Assembly: GCA_002494895.1 (NCBI GenBank)
Contig: DADA01000047.1
Coordinates: forward strand, 1-13,390
Reading direction: 5' to 3'
Source of the DNA: Nitrososphaera sp. UBA210
GTDB lineage: Archaea > Thermoproteota > Nitrososphaeria > Nitrososphaerales > Nitrososphaeraceae
Length of the DNA: 13,390 nt
The translations under genes were made by a program, and so were the position numbers. Shown piece by piece: positions 7,386 to 13,390 of this stretch. A model generated the notes under the pieces. It saw nothing but the letters and a program-made list of their open reading frames with translations, did not search any database and was not told the DNA's origin. Position 1 is the stretch's first letter. The number at the start of each line of letters is the position of its first letter.

Positions 7386-8273
7386 ATGACAGTCGTGCTG
7401 TCCAGCTGGCTCCGTGCGATAAGGGTACGATTTCTGCTAGCGTCGGTAATCGCCGTAAGCAATGGCCTGGCTGTCGCATACTGGAAGTACGGCCAGATCG
7501 ACATCACTTACGCAGCACTGACATTTGCAGGCGTGGTTTGCCTTCATGCCAGCGTGGACCTTCTCAACGACTACTGGGATCACAAGAGAGGCATAGACAG
7601 CGCAACTGCCAGGACGAAATTCAGCGGCGGGACCGGCGTCCTGCCGGAAAACATTCTGACTCCGCGAGCGGTATACGCTGCGGGAATGATCTTTCTCATC
7701 CTGGGAGCTGCAATTGGCACATATTTCGTGTTTGTTCGCGGAATTACCATAGCCCTAATACTTGGATTCGCAGTGGTTGCCATCTATTTCTACTCCACGA
7801 GCATAGTAAATGCGGGACTTGGGGAGCTGTTCGTGGCTATCAAGGGGACCATGATAGTGCTGGGCACGTTTTATGTTCAAACTGCGGTCATTGACTTTGC
7901 AGCGATATACGTCGGCGCGATTGTAGGCATACTGTCTGCGACCGTACTGTTTCTCAATTCATTTCCCGACTATGAAGCGGATCGGTCAAAGGGCCGCCGG
8001 ACTCTTGTTATCATCCTCGGAAAAAGTACGGGCACCAAGATCTTTCCCATCATCGTAGCAGCTGCCTATGCAATGATAGTCGCGGGAATATTCCTTGGTT
8101 TTACAAAGGTATATTCGCTGGCCAGCCTGGTATCTTTGCCGTTCGCGATCAACGCGATTGGCCTGCTCAGAAAAAGTCACAGCGATATCAATACCCTCGA
8201 GCCCGCAATGGGGTCAGCTGTCACGTATTCGAGGATAACTGGATTCGTGCTAGCAATTAGCCTGATCTGGTAG
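7386..8273 (+). CDS. UbiA-superfamily prenyltransferase, MenA-like
   Basis: An integral membrane enzyme that joins a polyprenyl diphosphate to an aromatic or other acceptor. In 295 residues there are about eight hydrophobic helices and both Mg-diphosphate motifs: NDYWD at 61-65 with a further Asp at 71 (NDxxDxxxxxxD) and DYEADRSKGRRTL at 195-207. The segment FSGGTGVLP after the first motif is characteristic of the MenA (1,4-dihydroxy-2-naphthoate polyprenyltransferase) branch rather than of geranylgeranylglyceryl phosphate or heme O synthases. Ammonia-oxidising archaea contain menaquinones, so a role in quinone synthesis is the best guess; other UbiA acceptors cannot be excluded. Start ATG at 7386, just after the DUF2203 gene and probably in the same transcript. 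It converges with the winged-helix gene at 8308. Confidence 0.9.
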   Translation: MTVVLSSWLRAIRVRFLLASVIAVSNGLAVAYWKYGQIDITYAALTFAGVVCLHASVDLLNDYWDHKRGIDSATARTKFSGGTGVLPENILTPRAVYAAGMIFLILGAAIGTYFVFVRGITIALILGFAVVAIYFYSTSIVNAGLGELFVAIKGTMIVLGTFYVQTAVIDFAAIYVGAIVGILSATVLFLNSFPDYEADRSKGRRTLVIILGKSTGTKIFPIIVAAAYAMIVAGIFLGFTKVYSLASLVSLPFAINAIGLLRKSHSDINTLEPAMGSAVTYSRITGFVLAISLIW

Positions 8274-8284
8274 AAAAAAGCGCT
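8274..8284 (-). terminator. Oligo-T terminator of the winged-helix operon
   Basis: On the minus strand AGCGCTTTTTTC, about 25-30 bases beyond the winged-helix stop codon: a six-T run preceded by the palindrome AGCGCT. T-tracts of this kind end transcription in archaea. It lies immediately after the UbiA stop. Confidence 0.4.
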
Positions 8285-8307
8285 GATCTATTTGCGGCGG
8301 GTATCGA

Positions 8308-8580
8308 TTACAATCCTGCGCTTTCGATCAGGTTTATCAGCTGGTCGTACTGCTCTATGAACTTTCTGCCTTTGCCAGTAATCGCGATCAGGCCACTTAC
8401 TCTGTGTATCATCCCTTTTTCTTCCAGCTCGTCAAAGTGGTTCATCATCTTGTCATACGACAACCGCGTGAAATGTTGAATGTGGGTTGGACGTGCCACC
8501 TCATTGTGCATGACGTCCTCTTCTATTGCACAAAGTATGTCGTAGAACAGCTGGAGCTTATGCCGCTTTTCTTGCTTCAA
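8308..8580 (-). CDS. Small winged-helix transcription regulator (HTH_45-like)
   Basis: A 90-residue single-domain DNA-binding protein. Helix 1 is KLQLFYDILCAIEED; the helix-turn-helix is about residues 28-55 (THIQHFTRLSYDKMMNHFDE); the wing is GMIHRVSGLIAITGKGRKFI; a terminal helix IEQYDQLINLIESA probably dimerises. The pattern RLSYDKMMNHFDELEEKGMI matches archaeal HTH_45 proteins (xLSYxQLxxYLxxLxExGLI). The start is TTG at 8578-8580, inside the last codons of the upstream membrane-protein gene (23-base overlap), with AGGAG 11 bases before it; the alternative ATG at residue 24 would remove helix 1. The overlap implies translational coupling and suggests the pair works together, perhaps a membrane sensor and its regulator. 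Targets are unknown. Confidence 0.8.
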   Translation of the reverse strand: MKQEKRHKLQLFYDILCAIEEDVMHNEVARPTHIQHFTRLSYDKMMNHFDELEEKGMIHRVSGLIAITGKGRKFIEQYDQLINLIESAGL

Positions 8581-9319
8581 TCTCCATTTTTCTCCTAGAA
8601 GCTACGCTGTGCATGACGTACGCAAACAGTCCAAGACCGACCAACCTTGCCGCAGTGGATCCCACAAAAGCCATCACGCTGTTGTCAAAGTATGCAATGA
8701 TAAGCGAGTACTGCTCGAGCCACAAAAGCGCAAAGGCGGCGGGAACGTACAAGAGTTTGATATTTGCCGCCCTTACCAGGGATACTATGGTAGTTCTGAA
8801 TATGTACGCTATCACTGCTACGTTGAATATCCTCATGTAAAAGCTGAGATCAGCAAGACCGGCATAGTTGAAGTACGGCTCGGCTACAAGAGCCGCTGTG
8901 GGGACTATGAACGGGATAGTGACCATCATGAGCGGCAAAGCAGTAACTATGATGTTTCTTCCCATGAATTGACCCGGGTTGCCCGAGGAATTCTTGTAAT
9001 AGTATGACAGAGCTATCAGCGCCAGTGCCTCTGACTGCAATGACATCTGAATCCAAAAGAACGCCGGATGAAGGACTGGATTTGCAATATAGATAACACT
9101 CGCCATTTCGAACAGGAACGAGGCCCCTAGGAACGCGAACCCGACAGGCAGACCGAGAAGGTACCCGAACCCGGAGAAAGGCTATGATTTGAAGAAACAC
9201 CTGGATATCAAGAGCGACGCCACCACAGAGACTGAGGCGATTGCGACTCCCAGAAAAGGAGCTACCGCTGGATCCAACAATACGTACGGATTGAGAACGT
9301 TCGGGTCCAGCATCGTCAT
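8558..9319 (-). pseudogene. Seven-helix membrane protein gene with one in-frame TAG codon
   Basis: From the ATG at 9317-9319 the frame reads MTMLDPNVLNPYVLLDPAVA and a first helix (APFLGVAIASVSVVASLLI), then ISRCFFKS and a TAG at 9182-9184 (codon 46). In exactly the same frame it continues PFSGFGYLLGLPVGFAFLG into a second helix, a conserved-looking FEMASVIYIANP and five more helices, ending at TAA 8558-8560: 253 residues if the TAG were sense. No frameshift is needed and both sides look equally coding, so this is a single nonsense change, a sequence error or, least likely, recoding. Without readthrough the longest remaining piece starts at ATG 9106 (182 aa, bases 8558-9106), losing two helices. 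I do not recognise the family. It overlaps the winged-helix gene downstream, suggesting a membrane sensor/regulator pair. A promoter probably lies in the AT-rich stretch 9330-9354. Confidence 0.7.
8592..8596 (-). promoter_or_regulatory. Shine-Dalgarno site for the winged-helix gene
   Basis: AGGAG on the minus strand, 11 bases before the TTG at 8580 and inside the coding sequence of the upstream membrane protein. It supports internal initiation at the TTG within an overlapping operon. Confidence 0.5.
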
Positions 9320-9390
9320 TCTTGTACAATTATTTCGTGCGCCGAAGAAATAAGGGTTGCTCCCTTCAGGGGAGTGTTCCAGTCAGATGG

Positions 9391-9400
9391 GTTTATTATG
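9391..9400 (+). promoter_or_regulatory. TATA-like promoter of the aldo/keto reductase gene
   Basis: GTTTATTATG lies about 33 bases before the TTG start at 9429, predicting a very short leader. The divergent gap 9320-9428 also holds ACGAAATAATTG and CTTATTTC on the minus strand for the membrane-protein gene. Confidence 0.45.
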
Positions 9401-9428
9401 TATCGGGAGGCTTTCATGAAACGGCAAG

Positions 9429-10568
9429 TTGTCGTCGTATCAAGTGCTCGAAGGTTTTGCTACCCCGGAGGGAACCTCCAGATACATGCGCAAGGCAGTC
9501 TCAGGCGGCAAGCCCGATGCGCACTTCAGGACTTTTGACGGTCTGCACCTCTCAAGCATCGGAATGGGCACCTATCTTGGCGACATATCGCGGGAAGATG
9601 ACGCTGCCGTAGAAAATGCCGTCTACCAGTCGATAATATCAGGCGCTATAAATGTCATTGATACTGCCATCAACTATCGCAGCATGAAATCGGAGAAGAG
9701 CATCGGTCGTGCTCTCCTGCGGCTCGCAAATGGCAATACAGTGAGCCGCGACGAAGTCTTTGTTGCGACGAAAAATGGATACATCACAAATGACGGGGAC
9801 TTTCCTGGCGTTGATGTGATGGAATACATGCAAAAGATGTACATTGCGAATGACATCATTGAGCCAAGCGACATCAGCTCGGGCTATAACGTAATGAACC
9901 CGAACTACCTCGGCAAGTGCATCGACAAATCGCTCATGAACCTGCACCTTTCAACTATTGATCTGGTGTACATACATAACGCGTTTGAAAGCTGGCATGA
10001 GGATGTATCCAGAGAGGCGTTTATGGAAATGCTGGCCAAGGCATTCGAACTGTATGAAAAATACCGGTCGGATGGAAAGATAAGGTACTACGGCATGGCA
10101 ACATGGACTTGTTTTAGGGTCCCGCCAGATAGCAAAGAACACCTCTCAATCGAAAAGTGCGTCAAGGTCGCACAGACGGTCGGGGGCAAAAGCCATGGGT
10201 TTAGGTTCGTCCAGCTGCCCTACAACCTTTCGTACAGCGAGGCACTCCTGCTCAAAAGTCAGTCGGTAGGTTCTGAAGATAATCTTACGATTCTCGACGC
10301 AGCGGCAAAACTGGGCGTCGGAGTGTTTACCAGTGTACCTCTCTTTCAAGGGCGATTACTTCAGGCGCAGATTCCTGAATATGGAGTGGATGGAAATGTT
10401 GCAAAGCTGATTCAGATAATCCGATCAAGCCCAGCTGTGATTGCTCCCTTGATTGGACAAAAGAAACCAAAGCATGTAGAGGAAAACCTTCAAGTTGCAA
10501 ACATCCCTCCGCTAAGTCGCAAAGAATTCAACAACGCGGTTCGCATCCTTACTGGCCAGACACTGTAG
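9429..10568 (+). CDS. Aldo/keto reductase family protein
   Basis: A TIM-barrel NAD(P)H-dependent oxidoreductase, cytoplasmic, 379 residues; the carbonyl substrate is unknown. The start is TTG at 9429-9431: the N-terminus FATPEGTSRY, HFRTFDGLHLSSIGMGTYLG is the usual opening of this subfamily, so starting at the ATG at residue 20 would cut conserved sequence. The catalytic tetrad is present: D78 and Y83 in NVIDTAINYR, K115 in FVATKNGY and H183 in DLVYIHN. An insertion between the Lys and His (about 117-170, with NDGDFPGVD and GYNVMNPNYL) is longer than in classic AKRs but typical of this subfamily. The C-terminal part (APLIGQKKPKHVEEN) supplies the cofactor phosphate/adenine contacts. It has its own promoter and converges with the C39-like/TPR gene over a shared inverted repeat. 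Confidence 0.92.
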   Translation: MSSYQVLEGFATPEGTSRYMRKAVSGGKPDAHFRTFDGLHLSSIGMGTYLGDISREDDAAVENAVYQSIISGAINVIDTAINYRSMKSEKSIGRALLRLANGNTVSRDEVFVATKNGYITNDGDFPGVDVMEYMQKMYIANDIIEPSDISSGYNVMNPNYLGKCIDKSLMNLHLSTIDLVYIHNAFESWHEDVSREAFMEMLAKAFELYEKYRSDGKIRYYGMATWTCFRVPPDSKEHLSIEKCVKVAQTVGGKSHGFRFVQLPYNLSYSEALLLKSQSVGSEDNLTILDAAAKLGVGVFTSVPLFQGRLLQAQIPEYGVDGNVAKLIQIIRSSPAVIAPLIGQKKPKHVEENLQVANIPPLSRKEFNNAVRILTGQTL

Positions 10569-10590
10569 CTCATCGCGGCCGCGCGCTACA
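10564..10590. terminator. Inverted repeat at convergent gene ends (possible bidirectional terminator)
   Basis: TGTAGC (10564-10569) and GCTACA (10585-10590) are perfect inverted arms; each contains the TAG stop of one of the two convergent genes. Between them is the 10-base palindrome CGCGGCCGCG (10574-10583). Either transcript could fold the same GC-rich hairpin at its stop codon. No T-tract follows, so a role in ending or protecting both messages is plausible but not shown. Confidence 0.45.
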
Positions 10591-11563
10591 ACTGCAGCAT
10601 CGCATCGTCAATGCTTTTTCTGTCTTCTGCGGCCGGAGTCTGATCAAGATATCTCTGAAGGTCCTCCTTTGCCAACTGATTGCTGCCAAGCTGCATCCTG
10701 GCTATTGCCCTGTTCTTGTAAATCGGCCCAAAACGTGTTGAATTGATTTCAATGGCTTTGCTGTAGTGGCTCTCAGCAAGCGGGAAGTTTTGCTTTTTGA
10801 GATGGTGATTTCCTAGACCCCTATACGCAAGATAGTAGCTTGGATTCAGCTCTATTGCCTTCTGGTACAGGGAAATTGTTTCTTCAGATCCAACTTCATT
10901 GCACAAGCCGGCAAGGAGGCACCAGGCTTGCGCGTTATCGGGGTCGATCGAGGTGGCGCTTCTTGCCTTCTCGAAGGCAGCGTTCATGTTACCACGCTGC
11001 CTGTAACGTTCAGCTTCGAAACAAAGCCTGTTTGAAGTCTTAAAATTCAAGACTTCGTTCTTGAACAAGTCCTTCATGTCGGCTGGCAAGATGACGATGG
11101 TAGTCATGTCGTCCTGTGACCAGTCCTTTTCAAACTTTGCTTCGGGAATCGCACCAACGGTATCAGGTTCAGGCACATAAGTAAGAATCCTGCGCTCTTC
11201 GGTATCATAGCCTGACACCACTGTTGCATGCTGTACGATGCCCTGAATGCCCGGCATTATTACTATTGGAGGGATTCCTTGATCGATTCTTTTCTTGAGA
11301 TCCTTTATCGAACCTTTGTAGATATACGATACAAAGCCGTGCTTCTCTGCAAGTTCTATTCCGTCGATTAGAATCGTGCCTTTTTGGATCGAAGCAGAAC
11401 CGCTCGTAACTTTGGGCGCGATATCCTCTCCCCAATACTTGGCTATCACATTTATCACCAGGGGAAGGTCAACACTTTCTTCGTCTTTTCCTACCAGCGG
11501 CAGGGTAATGAAATGCTCCTGAGCCTTAGTTCCCAAGACCAAGCCTGCTTGTAGCTGGAGCAA
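10586..11563 (-). CDS. C39-peptidase-like domain protein with TPR repeats, catalytic Cys missing
   Basis: 325 residues. Residues about 15-165 follow the C39/PA2778-type papain-like fold: FITLPLVGKDEES, the helix LPLVINVIAKYWG, the SIQKGTILIDGIELAEKHGF segment, the IPPIVIMPG strand, QHATVVSGYD with the expected histidine at 112, and FEKDWSQDDMTTIVILP. Where family members have QxxxCGPA, this protein has EESVDLP (S30/V31), so the nucleophile is absent and peptidase activity is unlikely. Residues about 177-310 are four TPR units (WCLLAGLCNEVG, AYRGLGNHHLKK, IYKNRAIARMQLG), suggesting protein binding. No signal peptide is seen. The start is TTG 11561-11563 with AAGGA six bases before it. It sits 15 bases after the amidotransferase gene in one operon. 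The exact partner is unknown. Confidence 0.78.
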   Translation of the reverse strand: MLQLQAGLVLGTKAQEHFITLPLVGKDEESVDLPLVINVIAKYWGEDIAPKVTSGSASIQKGTILIDGIELAEKHGFVSYIYKGSIKDLKKRIDQGIPPIVIMPGIQGIVQHATVVSGYDTEERRILTYVPEPDTVGAIPEAKFEKDWSQDDMTTIVILPADMKDLFKNEVLNFKTSNRLCFEAERYRQRGNMNAAFEKARSATSIDPDNAQAWCLLAGLCNEVGSEETISLYQKAIELNPSYYLAYRGLGNHHLKKQNFPLAESHYSKAIEINSTRFGPIYKNRAIARMQLGSNQLAKEDLQRYLDQTPAAEDRKSIDDAMLQL

Positions 11564-11578
11564 ATAAAATCCTTGTCG

Positions 11579-12118
11579 TCAAAGCATTGTAAAAGCCTTG
11601 AGCAACGCAATCCCGTCCCGTCCACTCTTTTCCGGATGGAACTGAGTACCAAAGATCTTTTTACTTTCGTGGGAAAACAGCTCGTGCGCACAATCCTCCG
11701 AGCTGGCCTGCGACTTGAAATGCGCCGGCAGTCTGGCAACGCAGTACCGATGACTTTCGTAAACCTGCAATTCCCGCGAGTCCTGCGTAAGGTCGTTGCG
11801 TTCCCTTACTGCCAAGGTGAAATTGCCCTGCACGTGGGAAGGCATCTTTCGCAGCGAACCGCCCAGGGTGAGCGCAATTATCTCTGCGCCATAGCAAATT
11901 CCCAAAAGGGGCTTTCCATTTTCATAGCAATACCTCACTATCCGCGAGTTTGCAACGTTAATCTCCTTGCTGTTCTTTCGCCTGCCTGAAAGTATCACCT
12001 TCTCGCAGCCGTCCAGATCTTCTCGGCCTACTTCAGAATACTCTCTATACGAATGCCCGACGCCTAATCCATCAAGGCATACCCTTATGTCTGGAGTAAA
12101 TGGAGACAGATTGTCCAC
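11579..12118 (-). CDS. Stand-alone class I glutamine amidotransferase-like protein
   Basis: A GATase1 (triad) domain that would hydrolyse glutamine, or a gamma-glutamyl compound, to glutamate and ammonia. Numbered from the GTG at 12118 (179 aa), the triad is complete: C75 in PLLGICYGAE, H161 and E163 in FGTQFHPEKSG; a further ESHRY block (121-125) is present. GICYGAE and SGRRKN replace the GICLGHQ and SGGP of GMP synthase or anthranilate synthase subunits, so it is probably neither, and no synthetase domain is nearby. The canonical GTG begins at VDNLSPFT, but the frame continues upstream as LLTVLLVDN, the first beta strand expected of the fold, before a TAG at 12140-12142; a CTG at 12134-12136 may be the true start. 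It follows UPF0182 by 24 bases or fewer in an operon and has no assigned partner. Confidence 0.85.
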   Translation of the reverse strand: MDNLSPFTPDIRVCLDGLGVGHSYREYSEVGREDLDGCEKVILSGRRKNSKEINVANSRIVRYCYENGKPLLGICYGAEIIALTLGGSLRKMPSHVQGNFTLAVRERNDLTQDSRELQVYESHRYCVARLPAHFKSQASSEDCAHELFSHESKKIFGTQFHPEKSGRDGIALLKAFTML

Positions 12119-12142
12119 CAGTAGGACGGTAAGCAGTAGCTA

Positions 12143-13390
12143 TCATCCGACCTCTATGGCAATATAATGATTCTCGACTATGCCATTGACTTCGACTAGG
12201 AATCCGAAATTGACACTTGTCTCGTCTTGCCATTCAAAGACTCGCATAGCCTGCCCAGCTCCAAAGTCTCTGACAAAGCCTTGAATCGAGGCTTCTGCTG
12301 CCGCAAAATCAGATTCAATTTGGTACGTGGCCTCCACTTCCCGAAATGCCAGAGGCGTCGAGATCGTTGTTGGTTTTACCACGGTTAACCCGGAATCTGA
12401 AAAGACTTTTTCGATTTTTTGAATCCGAATCTCTTTGTCTAGGATCGCAGTCTGGTTGTTTCCGGTTGAGATCTGGTCATCCGTAGCTACTCCAGACAAC
12501 TTTAGCAGATAATCCCTAAAGGCGTCCACAGGATTATCTCCAAGCCCCACATAGTAAGTGCCCGTGACCGATGTGCCTCCTATGGCAGCTATCGTGCCTG
12601 TCTGCGAGACTACTCCACCGCCAGTATTCGAAGTGTAGACCGGAATGAAATACACCTCGTGATCTCCAATTCTGTACAGTATGTTCTCTCCCGTTCGGGG
12701 GTTATTCAGCAGAGTTTTCAAGCTCTTGTAGTCCTTGTCCTTATCAAGGGTCTCTTTCGCACCTGAAGGTCCGAGCAGCTTTACCTGCGAATCGCTTGGC
12801 ACCGAAAAGAAGGTCATTTCTCCCAGGCCATCAAGGTCATTTCGCACAGTCATGTACCCAACGAGGTTCTTTGGCTGCGAACCGCTGAGCTCAAGGGACT
12901 GAAAACCGACAAAGGCCGGGTCGTCGAATCCCGGCGGCTTTGTCGTTATATAGTAGGGCGGTATCTGCTTTGTAGCATCCTCCGGTATGCTGTAGAACTG
13001 GCTGGCTTCAATGAATGTCTTTGGATCAGTAACGTGGTAAGTGTTGAATTTGGAAATGGTCCAGATGAACATTTCCTCCGGGTACTTTACCTGCTCACTG
13101 AGCCATTCCGGTACTTGATCCGTGGCTCCCAAACTCTCGTACTGCTCGAGCATGATCTTTGAAAAATAGTCATCCCCTGTTACGATTATCCGCGTGTCGC
13201 CATTGTAGGTGTCAATAATGGCGTAGCCTACCAGCTTGAGCATGAAGTTAGAGCTCCATGGCACATGCGAAGTGTCAAGGGCGGCCACTAGCGGCATGAG
13301 CCAGTAGGTGCTTTGGCCATCGGTAACGGGATAAATGTCGATGGGCTTGAACTGAGGATTCGAAGAGCTGCCGAATCCAAAGTCATACAC
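12143..13390 (-). CDS. UPF0182 family membrane protein, C-terminal part (runs off right edge)
   Basis: The last 415 codons of a large gene; the first codon at 13388-13390 is an internal Val (GTG), not a start. UPF0182 proteins are about 900-1000 residues, with seven N-terminal membrane helices (outside the window) and a big extracytoplasmic domain, which is what is seen here. Family blocks include YAIIDTYNGDTRIIV, VKYPEEMFIWT...FNTYHVTDPKTF, IPPYYITTKPPG, NLVGYMTVRNDLDGLGEMTF and GENILYRIGDHEVYFIPVY. No catalytic residues are known for the family; function is unassigned. No membrane helix lies in the visible part. It is the first visible gene of the minus-strand operon with the amidotransferase and the C39-like/TPR protein; its TGA is followed directly by TAG and the amidotransferase frame, in the same reading frame. 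Confidence 0.9.
   Translation of the reverse strand: MYDFGFGSSSNPQFKPIDIYPVTDGQSTYWLMPLVAALDTSHVPWSSNFMLKLVGYAIIDTYNGDTRIIVTGDDYFSKIMLEQYESLGATDQVPEWLSEQVKYPEEMFIWTISKFNTYHVTDPKTFIEASQFYSIPEDATKQIPPYYITTKPPGFDDPAFVGFQSLELSGSQPKNLVGYMTVRNDLDGLGEMTFFSVPSDSQVKLLGPSGAKETLDKDKDYKSLKTLLNNPRTGENILYRIGDHEVYFIPVYTSNTGGGVVSQTGTIAAIGGTSVTGTYYVGLGDNPVDAFRDYLLKLSGVATDDQISTGNNQTAILDKEIRIQKIEKVFSDSGLTVVKPTTISTPLAFREVEATYQIESDFAAAEASIQGFVRDFGAGQAMRVFEWQDETSVNFGFLVEVNGIVENHYIAIEVG

Noticed and set aside
7382..7894. A 170-codon plus-strand frame overlapping UbiA
   Set aside because: The overlapping frame encodes the full UbiA protein with both Asp motifs; this one is Arg/His/Cys-rich and lacks motifs, so it is a shadow.
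9182..9184. Pyrrolysine or other programmed recoding of TAG
   Set aside because: Several nearby genes end normally in TAG, and pyrrolysine is not known in this archaeal group; no recoding structure is evident. A mutation or sequence error is simpler.
8850..9329. A 159-codon open frame on the minus strand spanning the amber codon region
   Set aside because: It is a different frame from the membrane protein, rich in Arg, Ser and Val without helices or family motifs, and it overlaps clearly coding hydrophobic sequence; judged a shadow, not a frameshifted product.
11579..12118. Calling the amidotransferase GuaA subunit A or an anthranilate synthase component
   Set aside because: The SGGP and GICLGHQ blocks of those families are changed to SGRRKN and GICYGAE, and no matching synthetase gene is adjacent.
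1..13390. CRISPR arrays, insertion sequences, tRNA/rRNA genes and phage genes
   Set aside because: No direct repeats at regular spacing, transposase motifs, cloverleaf patterns or rRNA-like stretches were seen on either strand by eye.

Overview
The window reads as a chromosomal segment of an ammonia-oxidising archaeon, most likely of the Nitrososphaera group (Thaumarchaeota/Nitrososphaerota). This rests on gene content, not on a marker gene: an archaeal-type BirA, a GT55 mannosyl-3-phosphoglycerate synthase, a MOFRL glycerate 2-kinase, small archaeal winged-helix proteins, a UPF0182 membrane protein, AT-rich TATA-like boxes about 25-35 bases before several starts (leaderless or short-leader transcripts), many TTG/GTG starts, and roughly balanced GC. 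No rRNA, tRNA, CRISPR, insertion sequence or phage gene is visible. Coding density is high and the longest gene-free stretch is 190 bases.

Layout. (1) Bases 1-1239: the first 40 codons of a winged-helix protein run off the left edge on the minus strand, divergent from birA. birA and the glycerate 2-kinase gene converge and share one CTAG as both stop codons. (2) Bases 1236-6781: glycerate 2-kinase and mpgS lie in tandem on the minus strand, each with its own TATA-like element. A large GH133-like glycosidase gene diverges from mpgS. Together they suggest synthesis of mannosylglycerate (MpgS), possible hydrolysis of it or another glucan/glycoside (glycosidase), and recovery of glycerate (kinase). 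The link is inference; the phosphatase MpgP is not in the window. (3) Bases 6932-8273: a DUF2203 protein and a MenA-like UbiA prenyltransferase, probably co-transcribed and possibly serving menaquinone synthesis. (4) Bases 8308-9319: a seven-helix membrane protein gene interrupted by one in-frame TAG, overlapping a small winged-helix regulator gene. (5) Bases 9429-10568: an aldo/keto reductase. (6) Bases 10586-13390: a tight minus-strand operon of UPF0182 (5' end outside the window), a stand-alone class I glutamine amidotransferase, and a C39-peptidase-like/TPR protein that lacks the catalytic cysteine.

The items most worth a second look are the amber codon inside an otherwise intact membrane-protein frame, the glycosidase with an N-terminal domain resembling C-glycoside deglycosidase beta subunits beside mpgS and glycerate kinase, the UPF0182-amidotransferase-pseudopeptidase operon, and the amidotransferase start, where conserved sequence lies upstream of the only canonical start codon.
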